Shown: positions 7,691 to 16,033 of the stretch, in pieces
Layout of the letters: each line of letters opens with the position of its first letter
Numbering within the stretch: the stretch's first letter is position 1
Source: an uncultured Oscillospiraceae bacterium
Lineage (GTDB): Bacteria > Bacillota > Clostridia > Oscillospirales > Acutalibacteraceae
Direction of reading: 5' to 3'
DNA: 45,604 nt
Assembly (NCBI GenBank): GCA_900540865.1
Contig: UQHH01000015.1
Span: forward strand, 1-45,604
The notes under the pieces: generated by a model
The model's input: the letters and a program-made list of their open reading frames with translations, nothing else
What the model was told of the DNA's origin: nothing
Database searches by the model: none
Position numbers and translations under genes: made by a program

Positions 7691-8287
7691 ATGGCAAATC
7701 CAAACGACAAAACCGGTAACTTTTTGAATGCCATACAAAAATACGCCGACGAACAAAAGCATAAAATCGAATCCGAGGTGGAGCGCTTCAAGCGCGAGGA
7801 ACTCAAAAAAGCCGAGGACGAGGGACTCAAGGACGCCTATGCCCTGATTCAGAAGGAAATGGGCGCAATGCGCATCGGCATATCGAGCGAAATGGCAAAG
7901 CGTGAGGAAAAAAGCAAGCAGGCGCTTTACCAGAAGCGTATGGAAATCGTGGAGGACGTCTTCCAGAAAGCGTCCGACAAGCTGCTTGCCTTTACCAAAA
8001 CGGACGGCTACGCAGAGCTGCTTAAAAAAAGCGCGCGGGAAATCGCAAAGTGCTTTGACGAGCACAGCTGCGTGCTGCGTATCCGCAAGCAGGACGAAGC
8101 CATGAAGGAAGAACTGCTCTCCTGCTTCTCCTACTCCTGCAGCGTAGAGTACGACGATTCCATTAAAATCGGCGGGGTCATCGGCAACTGTGAATCGCTC
8201 GGCATTGTAGCCGACGAGACGCTCGATACAAAGCTCAGGGACCAGCTCGAATGGTTTCTGCAGCATTCCGGCCTGCGGGTCGTTTGA
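7691..8287 (+). CDS. ntpE: V-type ATPase subunit E
   Basis: This is the peripheral-stalk subunit that pairs with the G/H-like subunit and anchors to subunits A/B. The 198 residues split into a long charged N-terminal helix (about 10-110, for example KIESEVERFKREELKKAEDEG) and a C-terminal alpha/beta domain containing IKIGGVIGNCESLGIVADET, a variant of the family motif GGVxxxxxxG. Clear GAGAGGAAGG upstream of ATG 7691. Confidence 0.9.
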   Translation: MANPNDKTGNFLNAIQKYADEQKHKIESEVERFKREELKKAEDEGLKDAYALIQKEMGAMRIGISSEMAKREEKSKQALYQKRMEIVEDVFQKASDKLLAFTKTDGYAELLKKSAREIAKCFDEHSCVLRIRKQDEAMKEELLSCFSYSCSVEYDDSIKIGGVIGNCESLGIVADETLDTKLRDQLEWFLQHSGLRVV

Positions 8288-8352
8288 CCGGTATATCCCG
8301 GTATTTATCTGAAATCCTGCCGTGTCCGCGGCAATCGGAGAGGATTGGTTTT

Positions 8353-10119
8353 ATGGAGAATCAAAACGTAATTTACGGAATCAACGGACCTGTCGTAACT
8401 GTAAAAAAGACAAAATCGTTTTCCATGATGGAAATGGTTTATGTCGGTGAGGAACGGCTTGTCGGCGAGGTCATCGGTATTACCGAAAAATATACAACCA
8501 TCCAGGTATACGAGGAGACGACAGGGCTTATGCCCGGAGACCCCGTGTTTGGTACTGGCGCGCCGATGAATATAACGCTCGGCCCCGGCATCATCGACAA
8601 TATATTCGACGGCATCGAACGCCCGCTCAAGGCAATCGAAGAAAAATCAGGCGCGTTTATATCACGAGGCGCCTCCGTTTCTTCCCTTGACGAGAACCGG
8701 GAATGGAAGACCGAAATTAAAGTAAAAGAGGGCGACCGCCTAACCGGCGGGCAGATATACGCGACCCTGCCCGAAACGGCGATTATCGAGCACCGCTTAA
8801 TGGTACCGCCGCTGATTAAAAACGGCGTTGTTGTAAGCGTAAAGCCAAACGGAACATATAAGCTGAACGACACCATCGTAACAATAAAGGACGAAAAAGG
8901 AATTACACACGAGCTGACGCTCTGCCAGAAATGGCCCATCAGGCAGCCGCGCCCGGTTTTAAACCGCCTGCCGGCAAACGTACCGCTGATTACGGGCCAG
9001 AGGGTCATCGACACGCTGTTCCCCATCTCAAAGGGAGGCACGGCGGCCATTCCGGGCGGGTTCGGAACAGGCAAGACCATGACGCAGCACCAGCTTGCGA
9101 AATGGTGCGACGCGGACATTATCGTCTACGTGGGCTGCGGCGAACGCGGCAACGAGATGAGCCAGGTGCTCGACGAGTTCTCGGAGCTTATCGACCCGAA
9201 GTCCGGCCGCCCCATGACGGACAGGACCGTGCTGATTGCGAACACCTCGAACATGCCGGTCGCCGCGCGTGAGGCTTCTATTTATACCGGCATTACGCTT
9301 GCGGAATATTACCGCGATATGGGCTACCATGTCGCTATTATGGCCGACTCCACCTCCCGCTGGGCGGAAGCGCTGCGTGAAATATCGGGACGGCTTGAGG
9401 AAATGCCCGCCGAGGAAGGCTTTCCGGCGTACCTGCCGTCGAGGCTTTCTGAATTCTACGAACGCGCGGGCCGTGCCGATGTATTATGCGGCGGCGAGGG
9501 CTCCGTTACCATTATCGGCGCAGTATCCCCGCAGGGCGCCGACTTCTCCGAGCCGGTTACGCAGAACACCAAGCGCTTTACGCGCTGCTTCTGGGCGCTC
9601 GACAAGTCGCTTGCCTATTCCAGGCATTATCCGGCCATCAACTGGATTACAAGCTACAGCGAATACTTCACCGACCTCGACCCATGGTATATGGAGAACG
9701 AGGGACGCGATTTTATCAAATACCGCAGAAAAATCAACGGCATCCTTCAGGAGGAAAACCGTTTGATGGAAATCGTAAAGCTCATCGGCGCCGACGTTCT
9801 GCCCGACGACCAGAAGCTGGTCATTGAAACGGCGCGCGTTATACGCGTCGGCTTTTTGCAGCAGAACGCGTTCCACGCGGACGACACGTTCGTCCCGCTT
9901 GAAAAGCAGAAGCTGATGATGAAAACGATTCTGTACCTCCACAAACGCGCAAAACAGCTGATTTCCGCCTCGATTCCGATTTCCCGCGTTATGGAGCTCG
10001 GCCTGTTCGACAAGCTTACCAAGATGAAATACGATATTCCGAACTCCAAGCCCGAAATGTTTGACGACTATATCAAGGAAATCGACGAGGCTCTGACGAG
10101 GCTCGCGCAGAACCAATAA
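8353..10119 (+). CDS. ntpA: V-type ATPase catalytic subunit A
   Basis: This is the catalytic nucleotide-binding subunit of V1, 588 residues from the ATG at 8353; in-frame codons upstream run into the previous gene and lack a ribosome binding site. The N-terminal beta-barrel is followed by the bulge domain typical of A subunits. The P-loop GGFGTGKT has Lys241, Walker B lies in HVAIMADSTSRWAEALREISG, and the GER-type catalytic Glu is in YVGCGERGNEM. The helical C-terminal domain ends the protein. It follows subunit E by 65 nt and precedes subunit B by 28 nt. Confidence 0.96.
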   Translation: MENQNVIYGINGPVVTVKKTKSFSMMEMVYVGEERLVGEVIGITEKYTTIQVYEETTGLMPGDPVFGTGAPMNITLGPGIIDNIFDGIERPLKAIEEKSGAFISRGASVSSLDENREWKTEIKVKEGDRLTGGQIYATLPETAIIEHRLMVPPLIKNGVVVSVKPNGTYKLNDTIVTIKDEKGITHELTLCQKWPIRQPRPVLNRLPANVPLITGQRVIDTLFPISKGGTAAIPGGFGTGKTMTQHQLAKWCDADIIVYVGCGERGNEMSQVLDEFSELIDPKSGRPMTDRTVLIANTSNMPVAAREASIYTGITLAEYYRDMGYHVAIMADSTSRWAEALREISGRLEEMPAEEGFPAYLPSRLSEFYERAGRADVLCGGEGSVTIIGAVSPQGADFSEPVTQNTKRFTRCFWALDKSLAYSRHYPAINWITSYSEYFTDLDPWYMENEGRDFIKYRRKINGILQEENRLMEIVKLIGADVLPDDQKLVIETARVIRVGFLQQNAFHADDTFVPLEKQKLMMKTILYLHKRAKQLISASIPISRVMELGLFDKLTKMKYDIPNSKPEMFDDYIKEIDEALTRLAQNQ

Positions 10120-10147
10120 AATTCTCCAGCGAAAGAAGGGTACCGCC

Positions 10148-11545
10148 ATGATTATAGATTATGTTGGCGTGAAGGAAATAAACGGCTCGCTGATTGTGAT
10201 TGACGGCGTCAAGGGCGCCTCTTTTGAAGAAATCGTCGACATCCGCCTGGACGACGGCACGACGCGCCAGGGAAGAATCGTCCAGATGGAGGGAGAACGG
10301 GTTGTCGTCCAGGTATTTGAAGGGACGCGCTCCATCTCCCTGGAAAACACAAGGACCCGGCTGACCGGCCACCCAATGGAAATGCCGCTTTCGCCTGAAA
10401 TCATCGGCAGGGTGTTTGACGGCGCGGGCAAGCCGATTGACGGGCTGGGCGAAATCTTCCCAGACAAGCGCATGAACATCAACGGAACGCCGATTAATCC
10501 CGTATCGAGGGTTTATCCGAGAAACTACATCAATACCGGCATCTCGTCCATCGACGTGCTGATGACCCTCATCAGAGGCCAGAAGCTGCCGATATTCTCC
10601 GGCTCCGGTATGAAGCATAACGAGCTTGCCGTACAGATTGTACGCCAGGCAAAAATCGCGGACGAGGCCGGCCAGGGCTTCTGCGTCGTATTTGCCGCCA
10701 TGGGTGTTAAGAACGACGTCGCGGAATATTTCCGCAGGAGCTTTGAGGAATCCGGCGTTCTGCAAAGGGTCGTTATGTTCTTAAACCTGTCAAACGACCC
10801 GATTATCGAAAGAACACTTACCCCCCGCTGCGCGCTGACGACGGCGGAGTATCTTGCGTTTGAGCTTAACATGCACGTGCTCGTCATCATGACCGACATG
10901 ACGTCCTATGCCGAGGCGCTGCGTGAATTCAGCTCCTCCAAGGGCGAAATTCCCGGCAGGAAGGGCTATCCGGGCTACCTTTATTCCGACCTTGCTTCCC
11001 TTTATGAGCGCGCGGGCATGATTAAAGGCAAAAGCGGCAGCGTTACGCAGATTCCAATCCTAACAATGCCCAACGACGATATTACCCATCCTGTCCCGGA
11101 CCTTACGGGCTACATCACGGAAGGCCAGATTGTTCTGGACCGCTCCCTGCAGGGCCAGGGGCTTTACCCGCCGGTAGACGTGCTTCCGTCCCTTTCCCGT
11201 TTGATGAAGGACGGCATCGGCGAGGGCTTTACAAGGGAAGACCACAGCCCGCTTGCAAACCAGCTGTTTGCATCGTACGCGAAGGTTATCGACGCCCGCT
11301 CACTCGCCTCTGTTATCGGTGAGGAGGAGCTGTCCCCCATCGACAAAAAATACATCGAGTTCGGCAAGCTTTTTGAATCTGTTTTCGTTAACCAGGGCTT
11401 TACCGACAACCGTTCCATCGAGCAGAGCCTGGAGCTGGGCTGGAAGCTTTTGGGAACGCTTCCGCGCGCGGAGCTCGACCGTGTGGACGACGCGATACTC
11501 GATAAATACTACAAAGAAACGACGAAAGAGGACATCGTCGCGTAA
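10148..11545 (+). CDS. ntpB: V-type ATPase subunit B
   Basis: This is the non-catalytic, nucleotide-binding-fold subunit that alternates with A in the V1 hexamer. The 465 residues include the B-type signatures SGSGMKHNELAVQIVRQA in place of a P-loop, MTDMTSYAEALREFSSS, and PGYLYSDLASLYERAG. A canonical GKT P-loop is absent, as expected for the regulatory subunit. The ATG at 10148 follows GAAAGAAGGG. Confidence 0.96.
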   Translation: MIIDYVGVKEINGSLIVIDGVKGASFEEIVDIRLDDGTTRQGRIVQMEGERVVVQVFEGTRSISLENTRTRLTGHPMEMPLSPEIIGRVFDGAGKPIDGLGEIFPDKRMNINGTPINPVSRVYPRNYINTGISSIDVLMTLIRGQKLPIFSGSGMKHNELAVQIVRQAKIADEAGQGFCVVFAAMGVKNDVAEYFRRSFEESGVLQRVVMFLNLSNDPIIERTLTPRCALTTAEYLAFELNMHVLVIMTDMTSYAEALREFSSSKGEIPGRKGYPGYLYSDLASLYERAGMIKGKSGSVTQIPILTMPNDDITHPVPDLTGYITEGQIVLDRSLQGQGLYPPVDVLPSLSRLMKDGIGEGFTREDHSPLANQLFASYAKVIDARSLASVIGEEELSPIDKKYIEFGKLFESVFVNQGFTDNRSIEQSLELGWKLLGTLPRAELDRVDDAILDKYYKETTKEDIVA

Positions 11546-11593
11546 CCTGTCCTCTTTTTCTGCTGATACACTCTGATAAAGGCGGTGGTCCTT

Positions 11594-12223
11594 GTGGCTG
11601 TGCAGGCAGTACCGACCAAAGGCAATCTCATCAACACGAAAAAATCGTTGTCCCTTGCGAAGCTCGGCTTCGAGCTCCTGGACAAAAAGCGCAACATTCT
11701 CATCAGGGAAATGATGTCCCTGATTGAGCACGCGAACGCCATCCAGGATAAAATCGACAACGCATACAGCGAAGCATACATTGCTTTGCAGCGCGCAAAC
11801 ATTACGCTCGGCTTTTGCTCAGAGCTTGCAAACAGCGTGCCGGTCGAGGAATCGTTAAAGCTTTCCTACCGCAGCGTTATGGGCGTTGAAATCCCAATTT
11901 TATCTATCCAGAACGAGGGTACGCCCGAGCTGCATTACGGGCTTTATTCCACGAACTCCACCCTCGACGACGCCTACCTCAAGTTCAACGAGGTCAAGGT
12001 TTTGACCGCGGAGCTCGCTGAGGTGGAGAACAGCGTCTACCGTCTGGCGGACTCGATTAAAAAGACGCAGAAGCGCGCAAACGCGCTGAAAAATATTATG
12101 ATTCCCCGCTTTGAAGAGACGGTAAAATTCATTACCGACGCGCTCGACGAAAAGGACAGGGAGGAATTCTCCCGTTTAAAGGTCATCAAGCGGCAAAAGC
12201 AAAGCAGCGAGGCGGAGGAATAA
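11594..12223 (+). CDS. ntpD: V-type ATPase subunit D (central rotor shaft)
   Basis: This is the rotor shaft of the V1 head: a long antiparallel coiled coil with N-terminal PTKGNLINTKKSLSLAKLGFELLDKKR, characteristic of the family, and a second long helix near the C-terminus (RANALKNIMIPRFEETVKFI). There are two candidate GTG starts. The one at 11594 (MAVQAVPTKG, 209 residues) is preferred over 11585 because AAAGGCGGTGG lies 5-6 nt before it. It is the last gene of the operon. No ordinary terminator follows directly; transcription probably runs into the hairpin elements at 12242-12549. Confidence 0.93.
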   Translation: MAVQAVPTKGNLINTKKSLSLAKLGFELLDKKRNILIREMMSLIEHANAIQDKIDNAYSEAYIALQRANITLGFCSELANSVPVEESLKLSYRSVMGVEIPILSIQNEGTPELHYGLYSTNSTLDDAYLKFNEVKVLTAELAEVENSVYRLADSIKKTQKRANALKNIMIPRFEETVKFITDALDEKDREEFSRLKVIKRQKQSSEAEE

Positions 12224-12241
12224 TCACCCGTTTTATTTACG

Positions 12242-12312
12242 CGCGTGTTCGCTCAACTTACGAAGCTATTCGCGCCGCGTAATATACTGTACGGCACGTC
12301 TTGGGACGCGCC
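12242..12312 (+). other. Twin RNA element, copy A (hairpin with TTGG loop)
   Basis: This stretch shares blocks TTACGAA, GCTATT and a GTACGGCACG...CTTGG core with copy B (12474-12549). Its 8-bp hairpin (12293-12300 with 12305-12312, loop TTGG) keeps the same single A-C mismatch as copy B. One pair is T-A here and C-G in copy B, a compensatory change that supports an RNA structure. No T-run follows, so this copy should not terminate. Further inverted repeats follow: 12315-12321 with 12332-12338, and a competing pairing 12320-12328 with 12350-12358. Confidence 0.55.
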
Positions 12313-12363
12313 TCTCAGGGAATTGCTGGCGGTTCCCTGCTGAAGGATACCGGCAATTACAGC

Positions 12364-12380
12364 GGCGCATAACATGCGCC
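12364..12380 (+). other. Perfect 7-bp hairpin between the twin elements
   Basis: Arms 12364-12370 and 12374-12380 are exact reverse complements with loop AAC. The 12313-12473 stretch holds no credible gene; a 67-codon frame across it has no family resemblance. Confidence 0.4.
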
Positions 12381-12473
12381 TTGTTCACGCCGGTTTCCCC
12401 GGTACCCCCTTCCGGTTGAAAAACAGCCAGATGCACGCGAGGCCGTTTTTCTTAATCGGTGTAATTTGGCCGG

Positions 12474-12549
12474 CACATGTCTGTCCAAATTACGAATACA
12501 GCTATTACTCCGCGTTATATACCGTACGGCACGCCTTGGGGCGCGCCGT
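12474..12549 (+). terminator. Twin RNA element, copy B, ending in a terminator-like stem
   Basis: The final hairpin (12526-12535 with 12540-12549, loop TTGG, one A-C mismatch) is followed by TTTCGTTTCT, so copy B has the form of an intrinsic terminator. It lies 12 nt before the ribosome binding site AAGGAGAAGG of the gene at 12578. It could end V-ATPase transcription or act as an attenuator for the downstream genes. Confidence 0.6.
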
Positions 12550-12577
12550 TTTCGTTTCTATAAGGAGAAGGAAATAA

Positions 12578-12751
12578 ATGGAACAGGATAAAATTACACC
12601 AGCCGTATGCCCGTGCAAAAAGAAGAATTGTGAGCGCCACGGCGACTGTGAACGGTGCCTTGCGCACCACGCAGTTCACAAAAAACATCCGCCCTACTGC
12701 AAACGTCCCGGCCGGAACAAAAAAAGGACAAAAAATGATGAAAATTCTTGA
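12578..12751 (+). CDS. Small Cys/His-rich cytosolic protein
   Basis: This 57-residue basic protein has five cysteines arranged CPC...NC...DC...RC, plus a sixth before a Lys/Arg-rich tail (AVCPCKKKNCERHGDCERC, then PPYCKRPGRNKK). It resembles a widespread family of tiny Firmicutes proteins of unknown function that carry a CPC-KKxxCxRHG-xCxxC pattern and probably bind a metal. The ATG has an excellent AAGGAGAAGG site. Its end overlaps the start of the acetyltransferase gene by 17 nt, so the two are probably translationally coupled. Confidence 0.75.
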   Translation: MEQDKITPAVCPCKKKNCERHGDCERCLAHHAVHKKHPPYCKRPGRNKKRTKNDENS

Positions 12752-13286
12752 GACAGAACGTTTGATTTTAAGGGAGCTGACGCAGGACGACTACGGCAGC
12801 CTGTGCGATATACTCCAGGATAAGGAAGCCATGTACGCCTATGAACACGCCTTTTCTGACGCTGAGGTGCAAGACTGGCTTACTAACCAGCTGCGCCGCT
12901 ACCATGAGGACGGTGTTGGCCTGTATGCGGTTATATTGAAGGAAGCAGGCAGGCTCATCGGGCAGGCGGGCATTACCATGCAGAAAACACCGGATGAAAC
13001 CGTACCGGAAATCGGTTATCTCTTTCAAAAGGCATACTGGCACAAGGGCTATGCCACAGAAGCCGCCACAGCCCTTCGGGAATACGCGTTTGAAACGCTT
13101 CAAATGAGTTGCGTCTACTCCATCGTACGCGACAGCAACACGCCTTCCCGCAGAGTCGCGGAGAGAAACGGCATGAAGCCTGTGAAAAGCTTTGTTAAGC
13201 GTTATTACGGGATAGCTATGCCGCATGTCGTTTATTGCGTAAAAAGGGAAGATTTTCCCAAAAAGGGCTTGCAAAACAAGCTTTGA
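12735..13286 (+). CDS. GNAT-family N-acetyltransferase (RimJ/RimL-like)
   Basis: This enzyme is predicted to transfer an acetyl group from acetyl-CoA to an amine, either a protein N-terminus or a small molecule. The 183 residues open with ILETERLILRELTQDD, typical of the RimJ/RimL-like GNAT branch. The acetyl-CoA region is seen in EIGYLFQKAYWHKGYATEA and the final motif in SIVRDSNTPSRRVAERNGM. Two ATG codons are adjacent (12735 and 12738). A longer frame from 12630 is rejected because it overlaps the Cys-rich gene and lacks a ribosome binding site. The acceptor is unknown. Confidence 0.88.
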   Translation: MMKILETERLILRELTQDDYGSLCDILQDKEAMYAYEHAFSDAEVQDWLTNQLRRYHEDGVGLYAVILKEAGRLIGQAGITMQKTPDETVPEIGYLFQKAYWHKGYATEAATALREYAFETLQMSCVYSIVRDSNTPSRRVAERNGMKPVKSFVKRYYGIAMPHVVYCVKREDFPKKGLQNKL

Positions 13287-13356
13287 CCTTTTATAATAGG
13301 CTTTGTTCAACTCAATACGCTTGGGTGTCTTTATCGCCGGATAAAACGCCACAAAT

Positions 13357-13410
13357 AAGCGCCGGAAATTTATACCGTCAGGTCTTAGGGTATAAATGGA
13401 ACCGGCGCTT
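13357..13410 (+). terminator. Long interrupted hairpin between acetyltransferase and MATE genes
   Basis: Two stacked 9-bp stems (13357-13365 with 13402-13410, and 13368-13376 with 13389-13397) are separated by a small internal loop (AA opposite GGAA). The top loop is 12 nt, and TTTAAAAT follows. It is probably the terminator of the acetyltransferase unit. Because it lies only 40 nt before the MATE start it may also attenuate that gene. Confidence 0.65.
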
Positions 13411-13450
13411 TTAAAATAGTAGAAAGGAATTTTTTGCAGGGACTGCTTTT

Positions 13451-14806
13451 ATGGAATCAAACAAGCTTCTTACAGGCAACATTTATAAGCCTTTTGCCAA
13501 ATATGTGTCGCTCAACATTTTGAGTATGATAGGGCTGTCGTGCTATATCCTCGCCGATACGTTTTTTATCGCTAACGGGGTCGGGCCGGATGGCCTTACA
13601 GCGCTGAACCTCGTACTGCCTGCCTTTTCCCTGCTCACAGGGACGGGCATGCTCCTGGGAATGGGCGCTGCGACGCGCTTTGCCATACTGAAGGGCGAAG
13701 GACAGCAGGAAAAAGCAAACACCATGTTTACCTACGCAATGGGGGCGGGCGCCGTACTGGGCATTATATATACCGTGCTTGGCGTCGTTTTTGCGGAAGA
13801 TATTTCCCGCCTGCTCGGCGCGGGCGGGGCAATTCTTCCGATTTCGGCTGAGTACCTGCGCACGCTGATGATATATTCCTGCGCGTTTGTCCTCAACAAT
13901 GTACTGATTTGCTTTATCCGCAACGACCACGCGCCAAACCTTGCGATGACAGCGATGATTACCGCTAGCCTTTCTAACGTCGTGCTCGACTATATTTTTA
14001 TTTTCCCGCTTGGTATGGGAATGTTTGGGGCGGCGCTTGCGACGGGCATTGCGCCAATCATCAGTATAGCGGTCTTATCTTTGCATTTTGCGCGCGGGAA
14101 AAACTCGTTCCGCCTGCAAAAGTGCAGGCCCGATTTCAAAAGCATCGGCGGCATTTTTTCGCTCGGCTTCCCCTCCTTTGTCATGGAGATGTCGAACGGT
14201 ATCGTAATTATTATTTTGAACTTCGTAATTTTGGGTATCAGCGGGAACATGGGCGTTGCCGCCTATGGAATCGTCGCGAACCTCGCGCTTGTCGCTGTTT
14301 CGGTCTTTAACGGCGAGGCCCAGGGCATCCAGCCGATTATCAGTTATAATTACGGCGCGGGGAACGTGCGCAATATCAAAAAAACCTACCGTCTCGCGCT
14401 CATTACGGCGCTGTGTCTCGGCGTTGTGCTGTATTTAAGCGGAATCCTGTTTACAGACCAGATTGTGTCGGTTTTCAACCGGGACAACGACCCGCAGCTT
14501 TTAGCCCTTGCAAGCCGAGGCGTACAGCTTTACTTTATCGTGTTTTTGATTATGGGAATCAACATTGTCACCGTTTCGTTCTTTTCCTCGACCGCCAGGC
14601 CCGTACAGTCTTTTGTGCTTTCCATCCTGCGCGGCTTTGCGGCGGTGATTCCGTTTGCGGCGGCTCTCCCCGCGTTTTTCGGGCTGGATGGCGCGTGGCT
14701 GTGTATTCCGGCGGCGGAGGCCGTCACGCTCGTGCTGAGCGTTATCCTGATTAAAAAAACGCGTTTGAAAGCGCCGAATCCCGTTCAGGCGGAAATGGCA
14801 GCATAA
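13451..14806 (+). CDS. MATE-family multidrug/cation exporter
   Basis: This is an inner-membrane Na+- or H+-coupled exporter of the MATE (MatE) family. The 451 residues form about 12 hydrophobic helices in two related halves: residues about 15-215 with SMIGLSCYILADTFFIANGVGPDGLTALNL, and the second half with SLGFPSFVMEMSNGIVIIILN and GEAQGIQPIISYNYGAGN, the last being a MATE signature. The substrate cannot be read from sequence. The ribosome binding site is weak (GAAAGGAA at distance, CAGGGAC nearer). Confidence 0.92.
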   Translation: MESNKLLTGNIYKPFAKYVSLNILSMIGLSCYILADTFFIANGVGPDGLTALNLVLPAFSLLTGTGMLLGMGAATRFAILKGEGQQEKANTMFTYAMGAGAVLGIIYTVLGVVFAEDISRLLGAGGAILPISAEYLRTLMIYSCAFVLNNVLICFIRNDHAPNLAMTAMITASLSNVVLDYIFIFPLGMGMFGAALATGIAPIISIAVLSLHFARGKNSFRLQKCRPDFKSIGGIFSLGFPSFVMEMSNGIVIIILNFVILGISGNMGVAAYGIVANLALVAVSVFNGEAQGIQPIISYNYGAGNVRNIKKTYRLALITALCLGVVLYLSGILFTDQIVSVFNRDNDPQLLALASRGVQLYFIVFLIMGINIVTVSFFSSTARPVQSFVLSILRGFAAVIPFAAALPAFFGLDGAWLCIPAAEAVTLVLSVILIKKTRLKAPNPVQAEMAA

Positions 14807-14824
14807 AAGAAAGAAGGGGTTACT

Positions 14825-15748
14825 ATGATGTATGTCTGGCTTATTTTAGGCTTTGTCCTGCTGATTAAGGGCGCCGATTTGTTTGTAGACGGAAGCTCCT
14901 CGGTCGCTCGTATTTTTAAAGTTCCCGCGGTCATCATCGGTCTTACTATCGTCGCAATGGGGACAAGCGCGCCGGAAACCGCGGTGAGCATTTCGGCGGC
15001 GGCACAGGGACAAAACGAAATAGCCCTGAGCAACGTCATCGGCTCCAACCTCTTTAACCTGCTTGTCGTTGTGGGCGTATGCGCCACAATCAAGCCGGTT
15101 ATCCCGGCAAAAGAAATCATCAGGCGCGATTTGCCGATTTCCCTGCTGTGTGCCGTGCTGCTGCTCGTTGCCAGCCTGAACCTTGCGCTCGGCAGGATAG
15201 AAGGAATCGTATTGCTCTTAGGGTTTGTTATCTATATCGGTTATTTGGTTTATACCGCACGGAAAAAACCCGCCGCAAATACGGAAGAAAACACAAAAAA
15301 AATGAGCCCGCTCAAAAGCGCGCTCTTTATCCTAATCGGCATAGCGGGAATCGTGCTCGGCGGTCAGCTCGTCGTCAACAGCGCGTCGGACATTGCCGCG
15401 TCCTTTGGGCTGAGCCAGACGCTCATTGGGCTTACGATTGTCGCGGTGGGCACCTCCCTGCCGGAACTTGTGACCTCAATTGTTGCTTCCCGCAAAGGAG
15501 AAAACGGACTTGCGCTCGGTAACGCAATCGGCTCGAATATCTTCAATATCCTGCTCGTCATGGGGCTTTCGACCGTAATCTCCCCCATTGGGGTCAATAT
15601 GCAGTCCGTTTGGGATTTGGTCGTCCTGATTGCAATGAGCGCGGTTATACTCGTTTACCTGCTCATACGCAAAAAGCTGGACAGGCCGTTCGGTATTCTG
15701 ATGGTGCTTTGCTATATTGCCTATATGGCCTATATTATTCAAAGATAA
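14825..15748 (+). CDS. Calcium/sodium antiporter (CaCA family, YrbG-like)
   Basis: This is an inner-membrane cation exchanger. The 307 residues contain the two alpha-repeats that form the ion site: GTSAPETAVSISAA with GSNLFNLLVVVG in the first half, and GTSLPELVTSIVASRKG with GSNIFNILLVMG in the second. There are about 10 hydrophobic segments. The start is ATG 14825 or 14828; GAAGGGG precedes both. It is 18 nt after the MATE gene, so probably co-transcribed. The exact ions (Ca2+, Na+ or K+) are inferred from the family only. Confidence 0.93.
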   Translation: MMYVWLILGFVLLIKGADLFVDGSSSVARIFKVPAVIIGLTIVAMGTSAPETAVSISAAAQGQNEIALSNVIGSNLFNLLVVVGVCATIKPVIPAKEIIRRDLPISLLCAVLLLVASLNLALGRIEGIVLLLGFVIYIGYLVYTARKKPAANTEENTKKMSPLKSALFILIGIAGIVLGGQLVVNSASDIAASFGLSQTLIGLTIVAVGTSLPELVTSIVASRKGENGLALGNAIGSNIFNILLVMGLSTVISPIGVNMQSVWDLVVLIAMSAVILVYLLIRKKLDRPFGILMVLCYIAYMAYIIQR

Positions 15749-15760
15749 CGCTTAAAAAGG

Positions 15761-15790
15761 TTGACAAATTCCAGCCTACGGCGTTATGAT
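15761..15790 (+). promoter_or_regulatory. Promoter of the ABC-F resistance gene
   Basis: TTGACA (15761-15766) and TATGAT (15785-15790) are 18 bp apart. The start codon of the ABC-F gene is about 240 nt further on, leaving a long regulatory leader. Confidence 0.75.
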
Positions 15791-15821
15791 AATATAAATC
15801 AAAAAAGAATGGAGTGGAAAA

Positions 15822-15842
15822 ATGCGTATTCTTTCTTGCTGA
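15822..15842 (+). CDS. Leader peptide MRILSC upstream of the ABC-F gene
   Basis: A six-codon frame (ATG CGT ATT CTT TCT TGC TGA) follows GGAGTGG with good spacing. It is the first open frame of the transcript from the 15761 promoter. Short leader peptides that sense stalled ribosomes are known upstream of ABC-F resistance genes. The assignment rests on position, ribosome binding site and the downstream attenuator stems. Confidence 0.6.
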   Translation: MRILSC

Positions 15843-15900
15843 ATTAAATTTGCACGATAAAACGGAAAAGCGTACAACCGCTTGTTTTGTCATGCAGTAA

Positions 15901-16010
15901 GCAGGAAAGTTACCGGATTTTTTCGCTCTTTATAATACGCCCGCGCCGTTTTGGGCGCTTTTTGCCGTATGTTTTGAGCCGTAGGAATTTGCTTTCCTGC
16001 GGCTATTTTT
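15901..16010 (+). promoter_or_regulatory. Attenuator region with mutually exclusive stems
   Basis: Terminator-like stem 1 is 15943-15947 with 15954-15958, followed by five T. Terminator-like stem 2 is 11 bp (15977-15987 with 15994-16004, one G-T pair), followed by ATTTTT. An upstream segment (15901-15909) is exactly complementary to 15992-16000, which is part of the right arm of stem 2, so pairing there would destroy stem 2 and act as an antiterminator. The layout is that of transcription attenuation controlled by ribosomes on the leader peptide. Confidence 0.65.
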
Positions 16011-16033
16011 ATGCGACAGGAGGCGGCTTTTTT

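Noticed and set aside
12374..12577. 67-codon frame across the twin RNA elements
   Set aside because: No ribosome binding site, no family resemblance, and it crosses the terminator-like stem.
12240..12577. Known riboswitch, T-box, tmRNA, RNase P RNA or 6S RNA
   Set aside because: None of the conserved blocks I know for these RNAs (for example the T-box or RNase P cores) is present.
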